Part shown: piece after piece, positions 12,393 to 23,176 of the stretch
How positions within the stretch are numbered: the stretch's first letter is position 1
How the letters are laid out: each line of letters begins with the position of its first letter
Source of the DNA: Leucocoprinus leucothites
Taxonomy: Eukaryota; Basidiomycota; Agaricomycetes; Agaricales; Agaricaceae
Length of the DNA stretch: 64,000 nt
Reading direction: 5' to 3'
Assembly: GCA_013368445.1 (NCBI GenBank)
Contig: JAACJO010000008.1
Span: 1,364,001-1,428,000 of the forward strand
Notes under the pieces: model-generated
Seen by the model: only the letters and a program-made list of their open reading frames with translations
What the model was told of the DNA's origin: nothing
Database searches by the model: none
Position numbers and translations under genes: made by a program

Positions 12393-13900
12393 TTAAAAAG
12401 GTATCCTGTTCAGGGAAATCTTGAGCATCAACGTATGCTGTACGCATTTGGACGCACCTCTTGTCAACTCGAACGCGGCAAAGGTGCTTCCCGCTGCAGG
12501 AATGCTACCAAGTATATGAGCATTTTTCATCATAATGACGGAGCGTGATTACCTTCTCAGCACTAGACGATGAGGTCAGTCCATTGCATTGCTTAACTAG
12601 GCACGTATATCCACTTACAAGATGGAGTCAATCCCCGGAACAAGCCAGCCGCACTGTACAATTGGCTTAAGTGCTCCAATAATAAAGATATACAAGACAA
12701 ACGTGCCTTCCTGCTTCGATAACTATTTCTCGAAATTCTCTGACAATGTACTGAATTGGGGAGCCTTTTGGAGGCTCGGCACGAAGTTGGATGCGTGATT
12801 TGACCACGTCTGCCACATGGTTTAGGAGCTGTTCAGAAGAGATGACGAGGGAACTTACCCAAGGGGTAACAGGCGAGCCAATAAGCAACCTATGGAGTAG
12901 TTGAATTACGTCAGAGGTTGAAAGACTGCACAGGATATGACCACATACACCGCCAGTTGAACCAGAAGCTAATAACGCCCACACGGGAATATCATCGCCA
13001 TATTTCTTTGCGAAAGAGCGCTTGGAGAACTCGAAGGCTAGTATTGACATAAACTTTCGGCAAGAAACGGCCAGCAATGTGGAGCAAACCTGAATAGAAA
13101 CTATCGAGAACGATTAGCTATTCACTCGAATTTCGATGATGTCAAGCACATACCCGGCATAAGCAGGAATTTCCCGGGCAACTGTCACCCAGTAGCCTCG
13201 CATGATGCCCTTCCGGAAGCCCCAATCTCTCCACATTTCACTTATAACAACTCTCAGCCGCTTGTCAGTAGCCGCTCCGTATTGCCCTTGCATTCTGACT
13301 TTGAACATCTCCACTATCACGTACACACACTCAGAGATCGTCTGTGAGGATACTTGAGCCTACTCACCAGGGCTAGCAAGTATAGCATTGGCAGCACCTG
13401 CCATAGCTCCGGCGGCGGCTATCTGTTTCAGCGATAGATCAGGAAAGGGGGAAATGAGGCGTTTCGAGGTCCCGTATGCGGCAAAGAGCAGAGAGTTGAC
13501 GCCAGCGATACCGAGAAGAGGACTCAACATTCCTTCAATATTTCAGGAGGATTGTAACAAGAGGCCGCAAGGGATTGAGGCTCACCCTTGTATAGAGCAA
13601 GGAAACCTTCTTTGCGCAACGTTTGGCTCAGAATATCCATAGGTCCTTTCTTAGAGTGATATATGTTCAGTCGTACGATCATTATCAAAGGGGCAGGCTC
13701 ACAAACATGCCCTCTGCGGCGAAGAAAGTCAGCTTTCTTTAGTATATCGTTTCATAAAGTATATGATTTGACTGACTGGGAGCTATCTGTGCTCGAGTCT
13801 TGATCGTGTCTAATGGCTGGCCGACCAAAACCTGAGCTGCGCCGCCAAAACTTCCAGCAATAAGCTCATTTATGGTCGTCTGCGTGCTGTGAGAGGGCAT
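12393..13900 (-). CDS. Mitochondrial carrier (SLC25 family), with three micro-exons
   Basis: Encodes about 303 residues, the usual carrier length, for an inner-membrane solute transporter of six helices. All three family repeats carry the signature: GQPLDTIKTRAQ, SPVEMFKVRMQ and CYPLDVVKSRIQ. The closing LTPSLLRSIPAAGSTFAAFE is also typical. The sequence resembles the Ymc1/Ort1/carnitine-acylcarnitine branch; the substrate cannot be read. Start ATG at 13900, stop TAA at 12393-12395. Correct translation needs three tiny exons: 13703-13713 (11 nt, giving GMF), 13090-13100 (11 nt, giving FYS) and 12553-12562 (10 nt, giving LLR). One intron, 12654-12706, appears to use a GC donor. Other checked introns are 13101-13153, 13038-13089, 12563-12618 and 12505-12552. 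Simple frame scanning splits the gene into unrelated-looking pieces, but the join is continuous and intact. Confidence 0.88.
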
Positions 13901-14163
13901 GATGGTAGAAAGAAACCAAGAAATTCGCTTAGATTCATGGACACAAGATGTGCAATGCCGTCACCGTGATTGCCAACGTTGACGCGATTCGGGGATTTTC
14001 CCACACACAGCGAGGTTCCATTAATATATAATGCAATATCAATTCTTACAAATACAAAACAAAAATCAAGCAAAGAAAAAAAGAAAAAGTACATATGAAG
14101 AACTTCTGTGAACAGACCAGAACACATGCATGAATATTCGTGTTCTTCATGCCGCCTCGACTC

Positions 14164-16657
14164 TCAAATGTCCGTGTCGTATATGATTTCGGCCTCTCCC
14201 CTGTATTAGCTGGTCAATCTTTCGCGAACACCAAAGCAAGAGCTGCGACGAACCTTTTTTCAACGCCCTGCCCAGCAAAATCGACACATCAGTAAAATTC
14301 AGTACGACATATGACAAAAGCGACATACATCCTCCATCCATGCTATCTGAGCCTTCAACTCTGTCGTCCCGAACAACAGAACGATATCGATGATGATTTC
14401 ATAATAGAGGCCTTTTGGACCAAAGCAAAGAGGAATTGGAATATTTTGGAGGTTGGCTTTGACAGTGCAGGCCTCCTGGTAGTTATCTAAACCACGATCC
14501 TGTCAGTAACTCTGCTGCTACAAGTCAAAACCAACTATACTCGGGTCGTCATCCATGAACTGGTACTTCTGTAGGCCCGGGGTCTTGTTTCCTCGATAGC
14601 ACAGTATCTCTTTCTTCATCGTTTTCAAGAATAACGGATTCGAAGCTCCTCTGGAGTACGTGCAACGGAATTCTTGTGCCTCTGTTACCTGAGTATTCTG
14701 TAATATCGAGCGAAATTTGTCAATACACGACTTCAAGTAGCAGTGCGAAGCTTAACCTTGGGAAGGATTACGCTAAAGCCATCGGGTATGGCCATCTCGC
14801 CTGAATACATCTCAAAGCACTGCCATTGGCGCTTCTTATGCTCGGAGTTGAAAGGCTGGTATGGAACGCAAACACTAGCTCCATACGCCCGGCCGGTAAC
14901 TCGAGCACGGACTGGATGGTCAAGGATAAACGAGATGGAGCCATCAGCAACGACTTTGTTGCTTTGAGTTGAAAGCTTGTCAGTGAATTAATACCTTAAG
15001 GTAAGCAGGCACTTACACTTGTGCATCAGGCCTAAACACTTGGAGACCGTATGCCTCGAGGGTCTCCTTTACTCTCTTGAAGAGGAAATCACTTGCGGAG
15101 AAGCCTCCGACGAGAAAGACACTCTAAGAGACTTATAGTATCAGGCGCCAAGTTAGTTGATACTCTATCAAAGTCACCCACAGCGATACTCTTGTGGGCA
15201 GTGCGCCGCTGTTCTAAGACGCCATCGACAATGCACTTTATGGAGGGCTCAAAGAATGAAGCGACATCCGTTCTTCAAACCAAGTGGCTCAGAGTAGAGT
15301 ACTCAATGTATGGGAACATGCTTACCCCTCGAGGCGGAGCTTCCCCGCAGTAATGTTGTATTTAGGTTCCTTATCGCGAGCAGAACCAAAGCGGATGTAA
15401 TGGGGGTCAGATGGGTCGCGGAACGAACACTTGGTGGTCTTGTCAAAGTACCGCTTCATCTCGCTGATATCCCTGTAGAACTTTGAGCCCCTAAGGGTTT
15501 CTATTGGCGACGGGGGACGTAAGAAATCTACTCCTGGCTGGACTTCCTGTGTCACTCACTGTCTAAATGCTGCTCAGCAGCGTCAGTCACGAAGATGGAC
15601 CCCTTGACATGGCCTGCGAACTGTCAGGTATCCATTACAGTAGAGGAAAGACGCCTTACATTGGGCTTCCGCGATTTCTTTAAAAGTTTTTCCATCGGGA
15701 TTTGCAGCATAGGCACTGAGGTCGAGCGTTCCTCCTCCTGCGTCGACGATAATAACGCCTTCTCCTTTCTATTCAAACATCGTTAATCGTTCAATGGACC
15801 GAAGATACTCCTCAATCTTACTCGGATAGACTCGCTCATCAAACCCTTTTCAATGCATCGATTGAGACTAGCCTCCCCTTCCGTGAGGAAGGTGATCTTG
15901 TTGCGGCCGCCAGTTGTGATAAGGCCGGCCTTTTCAGCGGCTTGCTTCATTAGAGCCTGCTGAGGACCTTCCCATCCATTCGGATGCGAAAGGACATATT
16001 CTATCTCTTTCCCGTTCCAAATATCGGATCCGTATGTCGGTTCGCGCTCTTGAATATACTGCTTGGCACAGTCGTTGAGATGCTTCAGGTAATCAGAGAG
16101 AACGTCCACCACCGTCTTGTTGAGTGGTAGATCAGGAATCTTAGCCGTACCCGTGGCAAATTCTTGTCTCTTCGGGCGCAAGTGCAGTTTGAACCTATTA
16201 AAATTGCATTAGGTCGGGTGCTTAAAGGCTATAGCTGAACAAAAAGAAACAAGACGTCACCATTCAGCTTTGACCAAATTTTCTTCTTCAGCTACGATAT
16301 CCATGCCGTCGTTTTCAGTTTCAGCGCCGACAGCACGAACGCGCCCATCTTTGTTGTAATACAGAACAGAAGGGATCTTCGCGTTACCGCCAGCTGTTTC
16401 TTGCCCCGGAAACCTTTCCCTGGGTGTCAGAGCTTCAGAAAGTTGTTACTGTGGCAGCAGCTCAACTTGGTGACGCCCTGAATCTCAGGCGCTTTGCCCG
16501 GGTCGAGTATACTAAAGAACTCATTAATTACCTTGATAACTCATGCGGAAGTTATCTGTCTCCTTAGTTACCTGTACGAAATACCGCTGTAGGTGGTTCC
16601 TACGTCGAATGCAAGGAGTAGTTTGCGCTCTGATCCGGAGTACTTGTCTCTCGACAT
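14164..16657 (-). CDS. HSPA12-like Hsp70-family ATPase (copy A)
   Basis: Actin-fold ATPase of the HSPA12 type common in basidiomycetes. In order: phosphate-1 loop near the N-terminus (LLLAFDVGTTYSGISY), a subdomain with LSHPNGWEGPQQ and FLTEGEASLNRCIEKG, phosphate-2 loop (VIIVDAGGGTLDLSAY), adenosine motif (SVFLVGGFSASDFLFKR), and a C-terminal part ending GVEKR-GEAEIIYDTDI. There is no canonical Hsp70 substrate-binding domain or EEVD tail, as expected for HSPA12 relatives. Start chosen at ATG 16657 because the peptide up to DVGTTYSG aligns with copies B and C. Stop TGA at 14164-14166. Roughly ten short introns; the last, about 14198-14252, splits the codon for R in GVEKR. It lies in tandem with copy B and is very similar to it, so a recent duplication is likely. 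The client or role is unknown. Confidence 0.88.
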
Positions 16658-17053
16658 CTCGTAGAAAAGGGGGGTGTTCCTGGGATGGTGGTAGAAGGAC
16701 AAACTGCATACAGGCACGTTTCAGCCTTTTAGGGATCTGAAGTCAGTGGGCGCCTCATTAACAGCTTCTGGAACCAACTGATGACTGATTTGTGACCCGA
16801 GCGAGCTTCTTGACATTTGTATACAATCATTACTAATACGACATCACAGGCTGACATACGTGGGCCCCTACAGCGAGCGTCCATACTTATCTTCGCCTAC
16901 AACCTGGTTCACGCACTCGCGATGCAATACTTTGCGGCGCTGTATCAAGCTTCAATATTGGAACACCAAAGCTCAGTTCTAGCAGGCAGAAATGACCACG
17001 GCCAAAGGTTTCAGCATCGAATGAAGTGCAGCACAAGTATCCTCAAACGCCAC
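16658..17053. other. Spacer between HSPA12-like copies A and B
   Basis: Promoter and leader of copy A and 3' flank of copy B. The bases just upstream of the start of A resemble those upstream of B (both have GTGCCTGT followed by a pyrimidine-rich stretch ending in CAG), which fits a duplicated leader and perhaps a 5' UTR intron acceptor. Confidence 0.3.
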
Positions 17054-19559
17054 TCATTCCGTATCGTAAATGATTTCGGCGTCCCCCCTATTGCATCTCT
17101 TTTAGTTTCGTAAACCCTTTGAAGGAGACACATGCGACAAACCTTTTCTCGACGCCCTACACACAGTCAAGGAAAGGATCCGGTTGACGATTCAGCAAAA
17201 GAATTCAATGGAAAGGAACACCGCGACTTACGTCTTCCATCCATGCGATCTGGGCTTTCAACTCCGTCTCTCCAAACAAGAGGACAATGTCAATCATAAT
17301 TTCGTAGTAGAGCCCTTTAGAACCGAAGCAAGGGGGAGTTGGGATATTCGCGAGGTTCGCCTTGACGGTACAAACGTCCGAATAGTTATCTAACAAGCAG
17401 ATCAGTGATTTTGGTGCGTGTAGAAACTTATGTTTCCCCACTTGGATCTTCATCCATGAACTGGTGTTTCTTAGACTTCGGCTGATGTTTGTTTCCCCGA
17501 TAGCAAACAATTTCCTTCTCCATCGTTCGTAGGTACAGAGGATTTGGCGAGCCCCTCGCATATGTACAGCGGAACTCTTCGGTCTCCTTGACCTGGGTAT
17601 TCTATTTTTGACCTCAGAGAAGCTCGACATGAATGGGGGATGAGCGTAACGACCTTGGGAAGGATGACACTGAAGACACCCGGGATACCTAGCTCTCCGG
17701 AATAAATCTCAGTACATTGCCAAATGCGCTTTTTATGGTCCTTGAGGTGTGGCTGGAAGTTGACCCATATCTCTGTTCCAAATGAGTGCCGGGAAACACG
17801 AGAACGGACTGGGTGGTCGAGGATGAACGAAACGGATCCTTCTGCGACGACTTTATTGCTAAAAAGTTAAAAACGGTGGAGTCAGGCTTGCATAATTTCT
17901 GCTCCACCTTCTGGTCACTTACAGGTGCGTATCCGGCCTAAACACCTTCAAACCCTGTGCTTCAAGAGCCTCTTTCACCCGTTTGAAAAGGAAATCATTG
18001 GCTGAAAAGCCACCAACCAGGAAAACGCTCTTGTTGTGGAGTGCCGTCAAAGTGAGGGGAACGTTCTTAAAGGGCTGATTAACGACTCACAGAGATGGGC
18101 TTATGGGCACTACGGCGCTGCTCCTTGACACCATCGATGATACACTTGATGGCAGGCTCAAAGAATGTAGCGACATCCGCTCTACGGGCGAGGAAGTTAA
18201 TGTTGATCAGTCAATGACATCATCGTTTATGCCTACCCATCGAGGCGAAGTTTTCCTGCCATGACTTTCAGCTTGGTATCCCTATCGCGAGGGGATCCGC
18301 ATCCCCGAATGAAATGTGGGTCAGAAGGATCGCGGAACGAGCACTTTGTCGACCTGTCAAAGGAGCGCTTCATCTCGTCGATATCTCTGGCGAACTTCGA
18401 ACCCTTGAGCAGTTCTAAGCGGAATCAAATGAGATTTAGCTATAATACTGTCTCATGATAAGTGACCGACTTACTATGAAGATACTCCCCGGCAGCTTCT
18501 GTAACAAAGATGGATCCTTTGAGATGACCTAGGCTAATTTAAAAGAACTTTCTTTCAGATGAGTAGAATAAAAAACGTACACTGCGCTTCGGCAATCTCT
18601 GAGAAAGTCTTCCTATCTGGGTTTGCTGCGTACGCGCTAAGGTCTAGCGTTCCTCCTCCAGCGTCAACAATACAGACACCCTCCCCTTTCTGAACATCAA
18701 ATATCAATTGGCATTTCGTCGAGCACACAACTCGCGACTCACCCGGATAGACTCGCTCATCAACCCCTTCTCGATACAATGATTAAGACTGGCCTCGCCT
18801 TCAGTTACGAACGTGACTTTGTTACGTCCCCCTGGCGTGATAAGGCCAGCTCTCTCGGCAGCCTGTTTCATCACAGCCTGCTGCGGACCTTCCCATCCAT
18901 TCGGGTGTGACAGAATATAATGGATCTCTGGGCCATCCCAGATACTCGTTCCGATACCTGGATGAGTTTCTTTGATCCATTGCCTCGCGCAGTCGTTTAG
19001 ATACTTCAGATAGTCGGAGAAAACATCCAGAACCGTCTTGTTAGGTGGAAGATCCGGAATTTTGGCCGGGCCCGTGGCGAACTCTTTCGTCTTCGGACGC
19101 AAATGCAACTTAAACCTGTCGAGCCAATCGAGTGAGATTAAGTCGCGACAAAGAAAAAGAGCCCACCATTCCGCTTTATCCCAGTTCCCCTCCTCCGCAA
19201 AAATATCGATGCCGTCACGTTCGGTCTCAGCGCCGGCACAGCAGACTTTCCCGTCCTTATCGTAGTACAAAACAGAAGGAATCTTCGCGTTACCACCTGC
19301 TATTTCTTGTCCTGGAAACCTTGGACTGAGCGTCAGAGTTGCAAAAAGTTGTTACTGCTGTAGTAGCTCAACTTGTGCACACCCTGAACCTCAGGCGCAT
19401 GGTCTGGGTCGAGAATGCTAGAAAGCTTAATTAATTACCTTGACCGGCGAATGGAAGGGTCGTTGTCGTCGGTTACCTGTATGAGATACCGCTGTAGGTA
19501 GTTCCAACATCGAACGCAAGGAGTAACTTGCGCTCCCCAGTGTGTTTCTCTCTGGGCAT
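17054..19559 (-). CDS. HSPA12-like Hsp70-family ATPase (copy B)
   Basis: Tandem paralogue of copy A with the same order of motifs: LLLAFDVGTTYSGISY, LSHPNGWEGPQQAVMKQA, VTEGEASLNHCIEKGLMS, VCIVDAGGGTLDLSAY and the adenosine motif VFLVGGFSA. The C-terminus GVEKR-GDAEIIYDTE ends at TGA 17054-17056. Start taken at ATG 19559 (MPREKHTGERK), which matches the starts of A and C; an in-frame ATG at 19679 would add 40 residues with no support from paralogues. The final intron lies at the same codon as in copy A. Beside the catalytic core, the C-terminal half also aligns well (FRCTYARG, CYRGNK, KGLYYEIMIDIVLLFGETEL), so duplication covered the whole gene. No stop or frameshift was found. The gene is divergent from the coiled-coil array, about 300 bases away. 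Confidence 0.88.
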
Positions 19560-19862
19560 ATTCCAAAGGATAGATGGGTACCTGTGGTGTGGAAGTGGAA
19601 GAATAGACGGATCTACCACAGGCACGTTCCAACGGCCTTTAAAGGGTTCATCGGCATTCAGCGAGCGCTTCATTGACACTTCCCTGTAATCACCTGACCG
19701 GAGGGTAGTGAAGTTATTGTGACCAACTGGCTCGGTTCTATTCTTCCACTGGCACTTACAGCACCCCGCAGCGGGTCACACTCTGCCCGCGTGTTAACCT
19801 TGTAGTGAGCGTCAACTCGAACGATTTAACCACGCCTTCCATCTCACCGCTCCTCACCCGCT
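19560..19862. promoter_or_regulatory. Divergent promoter between HSPA12-like copy B and the coiled-coil array
   Basis: A 303-base gap between two start codons pointing away from each other, so it must hold both promoters. The stretch just before the plus-strand start is C/T-rich (cgccttccatctcaccgctcctcaccc), as often seen near basidiomycete start sites. No clear TATA box or heat-shock element was seen. Confidence 0.4.
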
Positions 19863-21225
19863 ATGAAGCGAATCAGCGACGCAATCGCCTCCTTCAATAT
19901 AGGATCCCCTCGACAGAAGTCTCAAAGGGGACCGAAAGACAGACCCTCGCAGTTTGGCCGTGAGCTAATCAAAGAAGAAGTCGTTCCTCCTCCACGGCCC
20001 CGGCAGCCTAGAGAGGTGACAAACCCCTCGGTTGCAGCCCGTCGTCAATCCAGGCTTAGCATCATTTCCAATTCACTGAGGTTCAAGAAAAGTGGCGGGA
20101 TGACGGCGGAAAAGGTCGTGGACCGCCAGAGATCCATGAGGGACCAGCGGGAGGAGCAATGGCAGGAGTTACTCGACGAACAACACGAATTAATGAAAAG
20201 AATTTCAAACTTGAATGGCAAGGTCGAGCGCAGAAGCAAGACATTACGGACTCTGAGGGAGCAAGACGATGGAGAGAAGTGGGAGGATGAGTTGTTTGAA
20301 ACGAGGTTGAAGGAGCTGAACAGTGCTCGTGACGTGATCACCACCCAGTCATCCGTAAAGGGGGAGGATGTGCGCGTGCAGATCAAGGACCTCAACGAAG
20401 AGATTGCTAAAACAGCAGCGATCGCCGCTGAGACGTCGATCGGGTCTCAGCGGCAACCTGGACAACTGGAGAGCATGCCATACCTAGGCCATAACCTCAG
20501 CTTGATTTTCCGGAAAGCCGAGAACCGCCTGGACGACCGAAAACTCGTACAAGCGATCCTCCAGATTTTCCTCACTGAATGCTGCATGATACTCATCGAC
20601 TCTTGGCACATTGAAAATGAGAATCTTGATGCATTTCTTCGTGGTTTATACGTCCGCATTCGTAGAAAGGGTGAGTGTTTGTATAATAAGTTTCCGTTGA
20701 GCTCACAACTAAAACCCTCGACTGAATGTAGAAGAACAAACAGTGGCAGGCAAATGGAGACAAATTACATTCAGCCAGGTGCCACACGGGGAGTCGACAA
20801 ATCTCCTCAAGCGATATTCGAACCAGAAGGCACAGCAGGTCATGGAAATCTCCTCCGCTGCTGGGTGGGGGGGTGATACGTCCAGGGTAAAGCGACATGT
20901 CCAAAAGGTGATGGAGGCAGCGGAGAAAATCAGAGAAAATATCAAGGCTGGGATCATCTCTGCTGACCTCGAGCCTTGGATTGCTGTATACACTGATTTA
21001 TATGACGATCTGGAGATGAAGGATGTTGGCAGTGACTTCGCATTGCCACAACTGGAGAATAAACATGAAGAGGATTATCATGTGTTGGGGAGTACAGAGC
21101 TGGGATTGAGGGTGCACGGGACGAACGATGATCAAAGCAATGAGTTCAAGAACTTGCGGACAAGGCCAAGGGTGTTACTTCTCGAGTCGTTTGGGTTCCG
21201 GATGCGTCGTACTGATAGGCGATGA
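19863..21225 (+). CDS. Coiled-coil family protein, array member 1 (433 aa)
   Basis: Family not recognised. Exon 1 is 19863-20670 and exon 2 is 20732-21225, with an intron 20671-20731 in phase 1. Parts: a basic Pro/Arg-rich N-terminus (about residues 1-80), a coiled coil with many Gln/Glu/Lys/Arg residues (about 85-190, including DEQHELMKRISNLNGKVERR), a short block IKDLNEEIAKTAAIAAETS that matches EALNEEIFQLTSIAADK in the next two genes, a helical part with SWHIENENLDAFLRGLYVRI, then the family motif EEQTVAGKWR right after the intron. The end (GSTELGLRVHG, RPRVLLLES) corresponds to the last motif of the other members. It is the most divergent of the first three members. No signal peptide or membrane segment; probably intracellular. 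Confidence 0.75.
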
Positions 21226-21611
21226 TTTGGATTTGGACAGTCGGACCCTTCGTGAATTAGCCTCTTGTGTTTAATAGGCGTTGTCAATCATGAGCATTAT
21301 ACCCTTTGGATATTAGGCATTCTAGCACAAGTCTTGTTCCGTCGCTGGATATATGTCGTACAGTATCCGGGCATCAATCACCAGGCCTGTGAACGAAATT
21401 TCCCTTGCGCAGTGGAAATAGGGGTTGATCTAAAGTTGATACCCATATTGTTAACCTACTGAACCATCAGCACGAGACCGACACTGGCGCCAAAAGCTCG
21501 CAGCAGCAGTGTTACATGAGACCACCTTCCTTGTATGTGACAGGCTTCGAACGGCGAGTGTTTCCTTGGCCCTTCTACTTCGCCTCTTGGGTTCTGGTTC
21601 ATCATTGCAGC
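21226..21611. promoter_or_regulatory. Upstream region of array member 2
   Basis: Non-coding spacer. Around 21469-21511 it shares a degenerate block with the region before array member 3 (ATCAGCACGAGA, then GGCG-CAAAAGCT, ending in CAG), about 100-140 bases before each start codon. This looks like duplicated promoter or leader sequence. Confidence 0.35.
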
Positions 21612-22950
21612 ATGTCCGAGAATCCACCAGTGGAGCCATCAGGCTCTCGCCAGCGTCATCAGGATATGCCAGTTGAACTGCACCAGGGTTCCTTTGAAAG
21701 GTCTACGCCGCACCAGTTGCACGAGCGCTGGAGCCAGGTCGCGCGCCCGAGACAGCCAATTGAGGATCTCCCTGAACCAAAGCACCTGCGGGGCGAACGA
21801 CAGCACTCACGTCGCATCCAAGAACGCTGTAACCGACTCACGCAATCCGAGCCAGTGTCTGATCCGGAGCTCGAACAACTACAGGATGAAATATCGTGCC
21901 TCTACCAAATTGAGAACGAATTGATGGAAAGGCAGAAAAAGCTGGAGGATGACATAGAGGAGACACAAATGAGGCTGAAGAGGAGGGAGACTCAACGAGA
22001 GGACTTGAAGGAAATCACGGAGGAGTTAGCTGTCGCTCAGAGGTTCCTCTCCACGGCTGATAGTCTATCTCAGGCTGAGGTCGTCAGAGCCATGGAAGCT
22101 CTGAATGAGGAAATATTCCAGCTGACGTCCATCGCGGCTGACAAAGTCCAAGTAAAGAATCAACGACTCCCTTCGGACGGCGAGATGGCGAAACTGCGAA
22201 GGCAGATACCCGAGTGGGTGTTGGGCCCAGCATTCATGGATGAAGTGACTCTCAGGAAGTTGGACGACGCGCTTGCTATACAGATTGGCTGGCAGGCAAT
22301 TCTTGCAGCTCGATGTTCGAGGCTAATACGCTCCTGGCATTTTGACGATGAAAACGTCAACCAAAATGTGTATTCGATGTACAAATCGATATGGGCCCAA
22401 AGTAAGTGAGGCAGTTCTAGTTCGAAAAAAGAATGAAGCTAAACAAGTTTTTCTCTCAGACGATCAAGCTGTTGCGGGTCGTTGGCGCTCCTTAACGTCG
22501 GGCTCAACTAAGGGTCCCTCTCAAAAAACTTGGGAGCGTGAAGCGCGGTTCACCATCAAACAAATGGTCATATTGCCTATCCTATGCGGGTACATACTTG
22601 ACAAAAAGTCCCATGATGAACTCGTCGAAATATTTTCCCAGCGGATCGCACCTCTACTCGACAAGTGCCTCAAGTTCCGACGGACGGTGAGGGAAGGCTT
22701 CACTTCAATGGATATTCAACCATACTATATAGAATCTGGGGAGCCACACAATCCTTTGCGTGCTGATCTGGACTACGAGGATGCGAAAGAGGACCAGTCG
22801 GAGAAGAAAGGGGTCGTTGCTTGCTCTCTCAGTATGGGTCTGTATTCCATTCGCATCTCACGAGTTGCGGAGGGCAAGGTCTCTCGTCGAGGTGTGGTTT
22901 TGAAACCAAAGGTAATTATTCAGGAAACACTCAAAGAGATAATCACATAA
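21612..22950 (+). CDS. Coiled-coil family protein, array member 2 (426 aa)
   Basis: Second member of the array. Exons 21612-22401 and 22460-22950, phase-1 intron between them. Parts: a disordered N-terminus rich in Arg, His, Gln and Pro, a coiled coil (about residues 80-150, LYQIENELMERQKKLEDD), the block AQRFLSTADSLSQAEVVRA plus MEALNEEIFQLTSIAADK shared almost unchanged with member 3, a helical segment with IQIGWQAILAARCSRLIRSW, the motif NDQAVAGRWR after the intron, and the ending VVLKPKVIIQETLKEIIT. An in-frame ATG at 21516 would add 32 residues with a hydrophobic patch; I prefer 21612, since the extra part overlaps sequence resembling the non-coding upstream region of member 3. Function unknown. 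Confidence 0.78.
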
Positions 22951-23176
22951 AACACACTTCATGATAATTGTATTTGTAGTTGATACTGTATTATATTCAC
23001 CAGGTCTCTAGTGAATTCTGGTATCGGACCGAGAGTGTGCGTCGAGTCTACATCATGCCAACTTTATCAGCACGAGACTTTGGGCGTCAAAAGCTGCGGC
23101 CAGGCTTGGGAATCAACCCACACTCCTTTGTATCCAAACGTGATTCACTTGCCATCCTTGTACTACAGCCACCGCC

